Below, one piece after another: positions 33,420 to 43,699 of a stretch of DNA of 64,000 nt. Origin of the DNA: Blasia pusilla (taxonomy: Eukaryota > Marchantiophyta > Marchantiopsida > Blasiales). Where the stretch lies: contig CM114272.1 of assembly GCA_050084515.1 (NCBI GenBank), positions 5,146,001-5,210,000 of the forward strand, written 5' to 3'. Position 1 is the first letter of the stretch; each line of letters begins with the position of its first letter. Made by a program: the position numbers and the translations under genes. The notes below the pieces were generated by a model. It had not been told where the DNA came from and ran no database searches. It saw only the letters and a program-made list of their open reading frames with translations.

Positions 33420-33483
33420 CCGTTCTTGAACTAATGACAACGAACTGGATTCAACCAGTTCGTCGTCATTAGTTCAAGAACGG
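33420..33483. repeat. 29-bp inverted repeat in the DIR2 leader intron
   Basis: Arms 33420-33448 (CCGTTCTTGAACTAATGAC...) and 33455-33483 pair at 28 of 29 positions around a 6-base loop ATTCAA. A flanking direct repeat, GAAGTAGCTGTTAAATAA, occurs at about 33484 and again at about 33549. Confidence 0.85.
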
Positions 33484-33704
33484 AAGTAGCTGTTAAATAA
33501 ATAATTTATGGCCTTGAAGTTAGTTAACCTTGGACTAATGGCCAACAGAAGTAGCTGTTAAATAATTTATGGATCACATCTACTGCGTCCACCTACCATC
33601 CAGGTCACCTAAGAAGCAAGAGGAGAGGAGCTCACTGAAAAGCTTATTGTTGCGGATCTCCAAAGAGCAAGTGGAACTGGTAAATCGCATATGATCTTGA
33701 CGGT

Positions 33705-33783
33705 TATTTATACGGACTCCGCTAGTGGTACGTGTTGACATAAGAAGATGACGTCGATTGGATCTGAAACCAAGGCCACGTGT
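33705..33783 (-). promoter_or_regulatory. DIR2 promoter: TATA box and G-box/ABRE
   Basis: Minus-strand TCCGTATAAATA (TATA at 33705-33712) and, 54 bp upstream, ACACGTGGCCTTGGTTTC (33766-33783). The CACGTGGC core is the G-box/ABRE bound by bZIP factors in ABA and stress responses. DIR4 has the same 18-bp block with one change. Confidence 0.75.
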
Positions 33784-33849
33784 AAAAAATATGTGGCACA
33801 TACTTTGATCTATCAAGCCCAGATACAGGAGTACGGGACCAAATCATAG

Positions 33850-35300
33850 TAAGACGAATTATGTGATGAATTGAATCTGCGGCTTGTGATAATTGACATA
33901 CTGCACAGCCGAGGGAGGGCCAAGAGCTAGTCGTACTGTGCTTGGAAGTATACGACATAAGTGGCCCATTCAAGCCGCACATCCAAGCATTCATGTTTCT
34001 GACCGTATGGTGCAGTGGTAAACTCTATACGGGAAGTGATGGTGGTTGTCTGCGGGGAAAGGTGAACACAGCTTTAAAGTAAAAGAAGAACACTTGAGAT
34101 TAAAAGAAAAGTATGAGCATCCACTTCAAAAAAGAGCCCATAAGATTCAAAATATTTTACTCGTTAGAAGCCGCCTGGAATTAAAAACTTTCCGACGAGA
34201 ATGTCCGGTAGCAATGGTCCTTCGTCCTGATACACTGTAACACTTAAATATTGAGCAGCCAGAAAAGATGTTGCGAAAAACCAGCGTGAGCTTGGATCCG
34301 TTTCAAAGGGCTCTTGGGTAACTGCCCAAGAGAGAAATCAATCCCGGACTCAATCCGATCCACTTTGCGTACCATCCATCCAGCAATGAAAAATTTGAAA
34401 ATCCGAATTTCGTCTTCACCCTAAACCTCCTACGGTTTCTCTTATGTCGTACAAAGAACTTATTTCCATCGTTAGACTTTAGGGCAACTTGGCAAAGGAA
34501 ACACTCAACTACGGATGGACCCAACTTCAACTGATTGCCTTAGCTCCACTTCGATGTGGGAGGGCTATTATAAGATTACCAGGTTTCAAAGTTGAGGATT
34601 AGGACCAGATGCACTTAGAATTTGTATAGTGCTGAGATAACCCGCGGGACACCCCACAAATCTTGTGTCTCTGCTGGAGGGTTTAGAGAGAAGATCTCGG
34701 GAGGTTGAAATTTGGCGGACGTGCAACCAAGAATGTTAGACATCCGGAACGCAGCTTCATCAGTGGTCATGGGAAAACCCGCACAAATGATGAAAGGTTC
34801 CTTTTGCAGTCATAGTAGCAAAAGGAAGCGCCTTGAGTCCGGGATTGATTTCCCCCGTGAAATTATAATCTCACACTATTGCAACCTAGTCGCAGAGGAG
34901 ACCCAATTTTCTGGATTTTCTATGCCATAGGCTCAAGAAGACCAAACCATGAGAAAGATTTAATGTGACATAATAATTTTATGAATAAGATATAGTAGCC
35001 ACATCAGCAATTTCCCACTCCGATTTACTTAACTCTCTTTCTATGAGTGAATTGTCATAGATTTTTTAATTTCACTACCAGTAAAAAAGGAAAGAACCTG
35101 GTGAGGAATTCCTCATGAGCTTCACAACAGAGAGCAACGGCGCTTGATAACCTCACGCGCCGTTACTTTTGGCTGTCACGACCGGACGGATACATACTAG
35201 TAACAGCACGTATCATGGAAGGGAGAATATGCTACTCTTGGTTTGCGCAACCGGACTCTGCTCAAGACCGGAGTCATTATAAATCTATTTAGGATGCGGT
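33850..35300. other. Intergenic, nothing recognised
   Basis: Short open frames only (for example 34303-34530 minus), none with a domain. 35152-35172 holds, on the minus strand, the CCAAAAGTAACGGCGCGTGAG block also seen near DIR1 and the DIR3 remnant; here it is separated from any promoter. Confidence 0.5.
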
Positions 35301-35317
35301 TTATGTCAGCTGCTCTA

Positions 35318-35665
35318 TTAGACGTTTCCTCCCCGAACTCTCTCGTATCTCACGTTACCCGGCGCTCCAGCAGGTCCCCCGATTCCAGCGACAATGGCGA
35401 GCTCCTGGTCCTTCTGGTCCTGACCGTTCCCCAAGTTCCACAGACCACAGAGGCGTAGCTGAGCATTGGCGAATCTCCTACCGTGGTCAGAACTGTCTCC
35501 CTGGTCGTTGATCTCGACGTCCTGGAGCTGGATGCTGGAAACCTCGTGGACCAAGTTATCGTTGGTGTAGAAGTAGAGACCGCTAATGGTAGCTTGGTGC
35601 TCGGAGTTGTGATCTTCCCGCTCAGTGACCCTGTTAGAACATGATTTGATACTGCAGGGCTCCAC
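35318..35665 (-). pseudogene. Dirigent-like pseudogene DIR3
   Basis: Homology to DIR2 starts abruptly at SNRVTEREDHNSE (about 35640) and continues through QATISGLYFYTN, AQLRLCGLWNL and ELAIVAGIGG, ending at RGGNV. The signal peptide and first third are missing, and the final YRVVGEVEIND is lost. In the conserved barrel motif GGSGG has become AGIGG. On the same strand, a leader-intron donor (GTAAGTGA, about 36670-36685) and the upstream GGCGCGTGAG block (36847-36869) remain at the expected side, about 1 kb away. The original gene was therefore probably broken by deletion or insertion between 35665 and 36670. Confidence 0.8.
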
Positions 35666-36669
35666 ATCGACCCTGATAGTAGAGCAGACCTTGCTCTGCT
35701 ATGTTCAACGGGGTAGATTATATCTTACGTAAAGCGGTGCTGCCGACACTGACCGGGAATCTCTTGGCAATTGAGGAATCCGAGAAGCCAAATTTCTTGG
35801 AGCTAGTAACGAGGCGAAAGCTCATAACATGGCGAAAGCTACTCTGGAGACTGGCCATATATGAATACAAAAAAGAATTACTTAAAGCGGTTCAGCGCAG
35901 AATGGGAGCAACAGAAGGTAGCCCTGGAAACCTTATTTGGGAGACGTCACCCAAAATAAAGGGCTAGAAGCCGTTGTGAATCATCCCCCAGCCCCTTACA
36001 TCTTACTTACTAGTTATTTTGCTAGCCTTACAAATTATCACTAGGGACTTCTGGCTCTTTTGGCGCTTCTCAGATATTTTCTTCCAATGTATGCTGCCTA
36101 TAGAACGGACCGTGGTTAATCCCCATCCCCCATCAGTAAAAGATTGGCGAGTGTGAAGTGCTTTATTAATCATCCATGCACCCACTCGATCCTTTGCTGT
36201 TATATTATCGGCTATTAGTAACGACAAAGTAAGGCGAAGCCAGTAGGCCGTAAGTGGTGTGTTTGAACAACAATTTGAAGTGCCTTCCAACGCATTGATA
36301 TCATTGATATCCTTCGGAAGTCTTTTTCAATTTCAAATGGTTACGCTCGTCCACCAATTTACCAATGAAATTTTCCAAAGTCCCATTGTTCGATTGTTTC
36401 TATAGAAATATACTCCGTCTTAAACTTTTGCTTTTAACCATTCATCCATATCCGCGCACTGATTTATCTGTATTCCACCTCACCGCGCAAACTAGTTTAA
36501 GATTATTAATGCAGGTTGCAACTTTTCTTAAGACTCGGCATAGTTGAGGACCGGAGCCAAAGGGGCGCTGTCAATCTATTGAAAATCTTAGATGTACGGT
36601 AGCCTTGTCTGATACAGTGTGATCATTCACCACTAAGACTCAAATGTAAGAAATTACGCTCGATGAGAG

Positions 36670-36869
36670 GTGTCACTTACAAGCTTCTGTGTAAGGAAAG
36701 CTGTTCTCGAAAGTAGAAGTGCTGAATTGGATCCTATCTTATATTATCCTATATTATGCCAATGCAGGAGTCCGCTCGTGCACACAAGAGAGCATCCACC
36801 GTCCATGATACGTGTTGCAACGAGAAGATGTCAGTCCGCTCGTCACAACCGAAAGTAACGGCGCGTGAG
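36670..36869 (-). promoter_or_regulatory. Promoter and leader relic of DIR3
   Basis: Minus-strand AAGCTTGTAAGTGACACC near 36673-36690 matches the family donor. 36847-36869 matches the DIR1 block AACCGAAAGAAATGGCGCGT (here GTAAC for GAAAT). The TATA region is degenerate (ATAATATAGGATAATATAAG). Confidence 0.55.
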
Positions 36870-37465
36870 GCTGTGATTGCAAGTCTGGCAACACGTACTC
36901 AGTTGCTGAGTAAGCCAGGTGCATGACTACGGCACGTATCTAAAGGACCAATGATAGAGTATTGGATCATTGGAGATTAGCTTCATTGGTGTGATAACGC
37001 TAATGCGCCATAGGATTTAGGATTCATGCATATGTGATCACAATCGATGGGTTATGAAATAAGGAGGCTACAGCAATTGTAGATTCTGCTCCAACGAAGT
37101 AGATTACATATCGAAGTATTGTACTCATGATGCATGATAAATGATCACCTAAATATATAGTATTCATAGTAAGCTCTAAGAAAATTTGGTGGCTTCGTAG
37201 GAGTCACTACCACTACAATATAATGCCAGTCTTTGAACTAGTAAGTACCTCAAAAGAAGGCTCCAAAAATTTCCGCATCCGTGTTTGGAAACACTATTCG
37301 TCATTCAAAGAAGTAAATGCTCTCCATAAATGGCAGAGGAATTGTTTTTAATTTCGATTTCTCTCTAAATGAACTATTTATGTGGTACTTGAAGTTCATA
37401 TCCCATACACCCCGTCCTCATGCATCTGGGCTATATCTAAGAAAATACTTCCCTCCATAAGTATC

Positions 37466-37558
37466 ACACGTGGCCTTGGCTTCTAAGCAGACTCACTTCC
37501 GCATGACCTACGTGTCCATGGACCTAAGAGGAGCCCATGAGTGGATTCCGTATAAATA
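37466..37558 (+). promoter_or_regulatory. DIR4 promoter: G-box/ABRE and TATA box
   Basis: ACACGTGGCCTTGGCTTC (37466-37483) and TATAAATA (37551-37558, within TTCCGTATAAATACT). Same parts and similar spacing as DIR2. Confidence 0.78.
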
Positions 37559-37634
37559 CTAGCCAAGATGAAATAGACCTCACCAGTTCGAGTTTACTTT
37601 GGAGATCCATCTCAATCCTCAACCACAAAGGCCT

Positions 37635-37875
37635 GTGAGTGAGCTCCATCTACTCTATATTGCACTTGTTATGTCATTTGTTGCATTTCTTAGAGTTCAG
37701 AGACGACAGAATGTGAGGTACTCAATTCTTCTTTCGAGAAACTAATAACTCCATTATTAGCGAAACACATTCACAGGGCATATTTGTCTAACCTATACGG
37801 GTTGCTTTAAAGTATGGGCTCTGGAAAAAATGTGCATGATTTTGTGATTCTTACTAATCGTACGCCTGGCTTCAG
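37635..37875 (+). other. Leader intron of DIR4
   Basis: Donor GTGAGTGAGCTCC at 37635 after leader ATCCTCAACCAC; acceptor CTTCAG at 37870-37875. The exon then reads ATTTGTAACCATGG, the same 10 bp before the ATG as in DIR2. Confidence 0.7.
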
Positions 37876-37885
37876 ATTTGTAACC

Positions 37886-38503
37886 ATGGCCCGAGGTAAC
37901 ATACTCTTGATTCTAGCTGGATGCGTGATGCTGGCCAGCTTATGCATGGTGCGAGCCGACAGACGTGGAGCCCAGACCATCCGATTCGAGATGTATCAGC
38001 AGCAGCCTGAAGATAACAATTCTGAGCACGGCCCCAACGAAATGGAGGTTTTCGGACCCAGATCCAACGATGGCAAGGACAACGGCAGAAGAACGGACAA
38101 CGTCGGAAGGGGAGTCGTGTTCTCCAAGAAGGTGACAAAGAGAGAGGATCGTAACTCCGAGCACCAAGCTACCATCAGCGGTCTCTTCTTTTACACCAAC
38201 GAGAACCTGGTCCACGAGGTGTCCACGATCCAGTTCCAGGATATGGAGATCAACGACCAGGGAGACAGATCTAACTTTGGGAGCAGATTTGCTAATGCTC
38301 AGCTCCATCTTCGTGGTATGTGGAACAAGAAGAACGGTCAGGAGCAGAGGAACCAGGAACTCGCCATTGTCGGTGGAGGAGGAGGACTTGCTGGTGCTCG
38401 AGGTACCGTGAGATACGAAAGGGTTAGTGGAGGAAACGCAATCAAGGTGGTCGGTGAGGTCGAGATTAAGGATGACGAGTCTGATATGCAAACGGTAGTT
38501 TGA
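37886..38503 (+). CDS. Dirigent-like secreted protein DIR4
   Basis: Start ATG at 37886 (MARGNILLILAGCVMLASLC), 205 codons. An in-frame ATG at 37814 is rejected because it falls inside the leader intron. There is a signal peptide to about VRADRR, then QTIRFEMYQQQ, RGVVFSKKVTKREDRNSE, QATISGLFFYTNENLVHEV, AQLHLRGMWNKKNG, ELAIVGGGGGLAGARG and a C-terminal IKVVGEVEIKD. The barrel and the GGxGG-xx-ARG motif are intact. It is oriented opposite to DIR1-DIR3. By family, it is an extracellular protein that guides phenoxy-radical coupling; the substrate is unknown. Confidence 0.82.
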   Translation: MARGNILLILAGCVMLASLCMVRADRRGAQTIRFEMYQQQPEDNNSEHGPNEMEVFGPRSNDGKDNGRRTDNVGRGVVFSKKVTKREDRNSEHQATISGLFFYTNENLVHEVSTIQFQDMEINDQGDRSNFGSRFANAQLHLRGMWNKKNGQEQRNQELAIVGGGGGLAGARGTVRYERVSGGNAIKVVGEVEIKDDESDMQTVV

Positions 38504-39818
38504 GGTGCTGGCGACTGATTACCCTGTCGATGTCCAATCTAGGAGCCCCTGTCGATGTGGTGGGAAGACACCTTGGAAGCATGTGCTAAGTTCTGCCTTA
38601 GCTTTGATATGTGAGATGATCAAAATCGAAATTGTGTACGGTGTTCACCTCGAATTCCAACATGTGTTGGTATTCTATGGTTCTTTTTCTTCTGTGAATT
38701 TCTATGGTTTCCAAAGACTACGTAAGTAGCACGGCATAGTCACGTAACAGGATGGAAATTCCAAATAGGCGCTAATCGTCAGCGTTCATGAGCTGAAAAA
38801 AGCAATGTTCGAATGTGTCTGCGATCACATGACAAACTCGATCTGCATGCTCGTACCCAAAAGGTGAACGCACCGTTTGACTAAACGCCTTCATGCTAGA
38901 ATCTTCGAGTAGATTCTGTTTTGACCCCTTCCTAGTCCCCCAAATCCCTCTTTCTAGCCACAAGCGGTGTCACCGGCACAGGATGCTACTCTTCGCAGCT
39001 AAACTAGTGTGTAAACTTTTTCGTGAGGATGTTACGGCCCCGCGATCCCAAAGCGGCAATCGAAATATCCACGGATATTCTCTAACCATGTGTCAAAACC
39101 GGCGCTATGCCATGAAGTTCATAGTTCATGAGGGACATGCATGGCCATGCATGATTACCATGGGCATGGTAATACATGAGTGGGAATGCATGATGCACGT
39201 GGGCATGACCATGGCAGAAATTCATGGTCATGCACCCAGGACCATGGCCTTCGAGGTGCTCTTTCTCCGCAGTCGCCATCATCAGTTTTGCGTTTTGCTT
39301 ACGTTCTCAACATTTCTTCGTGCTTTGTCGTCCATCTGATGGCGGATTAGGGGTCGAATAACATTGCACCCGAGGCAAGCACTGCGCGAATGTTCAGCGA
39401 ACTCACAACTTTGTGGTAGGTTAGAATAGGCGAGATGCGCAGGTCTATGAAGCAATCGGGAACTCCACGGAATGAGGATGTATCCGATTTCTCGAGAATG
39501 AGTACGCCTACGAGGTAACGGAGGAACAGAATTAAGCGGCCATCATTTCATACGTGAGCGACTGAGCGTGCGTTTAGGGTGCATACCCGCCTTGGCTAGC
39601 TTGCGTACCATGGGAATGGGCAGAAGGGATGGTTTATGACCAAATGGCAAGCTAAGGAAGTGATTAATCTACGATTCACTTGCGCGCGAACTCTATGGAC
39701 AAACATTTGTGAGTATTTTAGTTTAGGTCGTCACTATCTCCTTAGTGCGGAATTTGTAGTTAGTGGAATCGGACATTTTTTCAATGCACATGCAAAAACA
39801 ACGCGAATTTCCCTCCTC
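38504..39818. other. Intergenic with a CATG-rich palindromic patch
   Basis: No gene is seen. 39117-39245 is dense in ATGCATG, CCATGG and CATGGTCATG words, forming many overlapping palindromes (for example TTACCATGGGCATGGTAA at about 39156). Confidence 0.55.
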
Positions 39819-39823
39819 ATCAT
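39819..39823. repeat. Probable target site duplication ATCAT of copy B, left
   Basis: ATCAT lies directly before TGTCACGAC (39824) and recurs at 47794-47798 after the copy B 3' end. Confidence 0.55.
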
Positions 39824-40324
39824 TGTCACGACTCTTCGGATAGATCGGTGGGATCTACCAGAGCGTCTTCACGAGTAGTGGAGGACATACCCAGGAGGTC
39901 AAGAATGATCTATTGAAGTCCCGGAAACTTGAGAAAACAGGTTTCTCTTTCGTTTCGGCTCATTTGGAGCCATATAAAGAAACTTACTATTTCGGGTAAG
40001 TTTTCATAGTTGGTTTTCTATTTTTGGTAAGTGGCCTTTGACCTCGTACATGAGGTCAAGAGCAAGGAGGTGACTTGGGAGTATAGGTTATCATGGAGAG
40101 AGCTTGGGAGAAAGGAGGGGAGGAGTATACCTGAAGGAGAGAGAACTTGAAAGCTCATTCTCTCTTTCTTGAACCTCTTGGCATGAGGCGGCGGAGCTAT
40201 GGTCCCTTGCCTTGTGAGTGTGACCCAAGCCTCTCATTAAGAGAGTGGGTTTGGTTTGACATGAGAGAGAGTGCACACCTTTGAGAGCTATGGTGTGAGA
40301 TGGTGTAGAGAGAGATTGGATCTT
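39824..40324 (+). repeat. 5' LTR (left part) of copy B
   Basis: Starts TGTCACGAC. It matches 47155-47662 through landmarks GGATAGATCGGTGGGAT, CGTTTCGGCTCATTTGGAGC and GAGGCGGCGGAGCTATGG. Beyond 40324 the two copies differ: this one continues into leader sequence, the other into the 118-124-bp repeat. No primer binding site is recognised downstream. Confidence 0.8.
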
Positions 40325-40879
40325 ACTTTACAAAGAGAGAATGAGAGCTATAATGCGGGAGCTTGCTGGACTTTCATTGTGTTTGCAGGTTAGGGACCGT
40401 ATTCCCTGCTTCATGACTCATGGGAGTGCTCACGGGACCAAGAGTCATTCAGTTTGTTATTTTCCTTTACCATTTTTTCGTACGAGAGAGTGGCGCGCGG
40501 GAGCGTTGCCCAAATGTTGGTAGAATTTGAGTGTGTGGGCAGATTACCCACGCCGGTGCTCTTGGGAGCACCATGTAGCTTTTTGGTATGTCTTTTCACA
40601 AGTTTTACATTTTCGTTGGGAGAAATCAGCGCGGAAGCGTTGCCGAATGCTGGGTAGAAGAAAGAGACGTTGGGATTTACGACAGTCCCCAACAGTTCTT
40701 ATAGGATTTTCTGATTCAAAATATTTTTTAGAGCCATTGTAGATCTTGAAGCTTTGCACGTTGTGCAACAGATGGTGCACAATTTGGAGCTGCGAGCAGA
40801 AAGTTATGGCCAATTTTGTAAACTGCCAATTTTAGGGTAAAAATCGAAACCCTAAAGCAGCAGCCGCCGTTGGCGGCGC

Positions 40880-41056
40880 CGTCAACCCATCCTCCAGGCC
40901 GTAAGTCTGTTGCTAGGACGTCAACCCGTCGTCCAGGCTGTCAACCCGTCACCAGGCCGTCAACCCTTCGCCATGGCCGTCAACCCTTTGCGAGGCCGTC
41001 AACCCTTTGCGAGGCCCTTCAACCCGTCAACTGGCCCATTACCCGTCAAGCTGCCG
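40880..41056 (+). repeat. Minisatellite in the copy B leader
   Basis: About nine imperfect units of roughly 20 bp built on GGCCGTCAACCC(G/T)T, for example repeated CCGTCAACCCTTTGCGAGG. Confidence 0.8.
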
Positions 41057-41677
41057 TCGATCGACTGGAGTACTATTCTGGATGACGTGTGACCTAGTGA
41101 TTTATGGGGTCTAAGTTTTCTAGCCGCATTATTATGTTTTGAGTTGGTAGCCGCTCCACAAAGATCGAGGACCGTGAAGTGACGCCTGTAGCCGCAACGC
41201 GCCGCCGATTGCCGCTCGTGGCCGCACCGCACCGTCTCGATCGCGGAGCCGCACCGTTATTGTGGAGCAGATTGTATGGAGTTGGTTTGAGGAGTTTAGC
41301 TTCACAACCGAGTTGGGATCGAGGTTTGCAGTTGCTGCGGAGCGATTCAACATTTATTGAGGTTATCCTGTCTAGTCCTTTACCATGCACGCGTGAGGGA
41401 TTCTCGGATTTGGATTGTTGATTTGGGGATATTGGATTGTGTGGATGCTGAGAGCATCATTTATGTATGTGGTTTAGGGGACATAGACCTGTGTGGGATG
41501 TCCGGAGTTGAGGGTAGGTTGTCGATGAGATGATAGCCGCACCACGCCGCTTGTTGCCGCACGTTATACGACTCGGGGAGGGAGAGTGTAGATCGAGTGC
41601 CGCATGTTTGGGATGAGTGATTGAGGGATTATTGACGAGGTTGAGAGTGATTAAGTGAGAGGGGCACGAGGGTCATC

Positions 41678-42175
41678 ATGGCGTCCATTCGGGACTTTGA
41701 GAGGCGAGGTGGTGAACCCGAGAGTAGCTCTAGAGGTTTTATACGGAGTGGCGCAAGGTTCCGAGGGTCTCCACGTTAGGGACCACCTCGACCTCCTTCT
41801 GTGTCATCGTCAGACAAGGGGGAGGGTGTAGAGGAGTTTGTGAGCACATCGCCACATATTGTGAGTGGTCCTACCAGTTGGGCATACGAGATGGACGACC
41901 GGGGTAGACGACCACGTAAGTTTTTAGGTGCAGTAGGCACGATTGAGTTGCACGATTTAATAGCAAAGTTTAAGAGTTGGTGCGACTCCCAATGGGCCAG
42001 GAACTCTAGAGAGTTTAACCCGTTTACAGCATGGAGCGGTATGTTCCAGCATTTAGAGGGGGCGCCCATGGACGATTACCATGAGTTCTCTCAGAGATAT
42101 GCACGTGAGATCGAGGCATGGAGGCTCTACTATGACCCACATTATGTGTCATGGACAAAGCCGTTCCCAGATGAG
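41678..42175 (+). pseudogene. gag N-terminal part, copy B
   Basis: ATG at 41678 (MASIRDFERRGGEPESS). The frame is open except for a TAG at 41777-41779 and passes directly into the methyltransferase linker. It has an Arg/Gly/Ser-rich start, then a helical gag-like part (ELHDLIAKFKSWCDSQW, AWSGMFQHLEG, YHEFSQRYAREIEAW). No zinc knuckle or protease follows: the next conserved residues (ITWPSDLIEG) align with VTWPGDFLEG downstream of the protease in copy A. An internal deletion has therefore fused gag in frame to the methyltransferase part. Confidence 0.7.
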
Positions 42176-43480
42176 GAGTTAGGAGCCATCACTTGGCCTA
42201 GTGATTTGATTGAGGGACATGTCCATGCAGAAGATACTCCCATTCCTGACATTTTTATGAAGAGGAGTGTTATGGTAGCTGCATCATTCCGTGGAGGAGA
42301 GATGCCGTTGTGGGGCTCGACTGAGGAGCTTCGACGATTGGTAGATGAGCACGTGCAAACCGCGTTGAGCGAGGCGTTTGCACCGGAGCATGACGGGTCT
42401 GAGGAACTCGAGGTAGCAAGGACTGCTATGATGACATCCTTGGATACCACACCCATTGTGTGGTGTACCCCGGAGGAGGGTATTCGAGTGTTAGATCTCT
42501 TTGGAGGGATTAGCACCGGGTTAGCTGTTGTTTTGGAGTCAGGAGGACGAGTACTGCAGTACGTGTATGTAGACGGTGATGATGTTGTGAGGCACGTCTC
42601 ACTATGACATGTGGCGGAGTTATCCCAATATTTTTCCGACTTATTGTCTACGTCCGCAGTACAGGGATACCAAAGTTCCCTACCAAGGGATATTTCGTTG
42701 TTGGGGATGCAGGACATAGAGCGGGTAGGGACCATTGATTTGGTCATTGCCGGTTGGCCACATCAGGGCCAATCGAGTGCTGGACAAGGCATCGGGTTGG
42801 CTGACACTCGGTCCAGGTTGTTTTGGGAGATGTTGAGGGTCTTATGGCAGTTGCAGGAGCACTAGTCTTGTTCTCCAGCCTACATTCTGGAGAATGTGCC
42901 GATCTTAGGAGACTCCAAGTCACGGGTGGTGACGAGTGCTCATCAGGTGCGTGCCTGGATCGGCCCAGCATTGTTCTTGGATGCGGCGAGTGTAGGTTCT
43001 AGAGCCCATCGCTCTCATCTATGGTGGACCAACTTGCTGCCCCATACGGTATTATGGAGGGCGTATGCAAGAGTGGAGAGCCCCTCCCATTTGTTAGTGG
43101 ATTCCATTGTGGATCTTGGTCGTCGATCACAAGCAGTGAGGCACGATGATCGACCACCGTTGACTGTGGTCAACAGAGTAGGTAGGCCGCGGGCAGCCTT
43201 GTCCACGTTTGTAAGTTTTCCCTCTTCCTATGCATACAAGGAGGCCGGTCCTGGCTTGGTTTGGAATGACCACGTTCAGCGGTTGGTGGAGCCCAACGCC
43301 GACGAGAGAGAGCAAGCGATGGGATTTCCCACAAGAATGACAGCAGTACCATCAGTGTTAGAGGCATCACGACGTCATGTCTTGGGTCAGGCGATGAACC
43401 TGAACTGCTTGACATGGATCCTCAGCTTGGGAGTGGCTGAGAAGCGTCGTATGAGATCGCGACAGATCACAGCGGTTGCG
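42176..43480 (+). pseudogene. DNMT3-like methyltransferase domain with Cys-to-His active site, copy B
   Basis: Motif I is VLDLFGGISTG (about 42487-42520). Motif IV is AGWPHQG: the catalytic codon at 42761-42763 is CAT (His), where A and C have TGT (Cys). Motif VI is ENVPIL (about 42889). HRSHLWWTNLLP follows, then NADEREQAMGFPTRMT and HVLGQAMNLNCLTWIL (to about 43430). Two breaks precede RT: TGA 42605-42607 (A has CGA) and TAG 42863-42865 (A has CAG). With His in place of the nucleophile it cannot make the covalent enzyme-cytosine intermediate. The fold and SAM site look preserved. Confidence 0.88.
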
Positions 43481-43699
43481 TTGGTGAGCCCCATGCCTAC
43501 CGAGACGGTGGAGGTAGTGGCTGGGGGCGAGACCCGAGGAGATCTACGCACCAGGGGAGATCGGGAGAGACACCCTTGGACTTCTTGGGATGTTTTGCAC
43601 GTACATAAGGAGATGATAGCCAGAGCATCAAGCGTGGTTTCGGGCATTGCAGGTGGAGGAGATCAGAGTTTGCAGTTGGCTGTAGGAGAGCGGTGAGTG

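Noticed and set aside
34000-34075. tRNA or SINE head from an A-box-like TGGTGCAGTGG
   Set aside because: No B-box GGTTCGANNCC at the right distance and no cloverleaf could be drawn.
37814-37885. Upstream in-frame ATG extending DIR4 by 24 residues
   Set aside because: It lies inside the inferred leader intron (37635-37875), and the extension would bury the signal peptide that starts at 37886.
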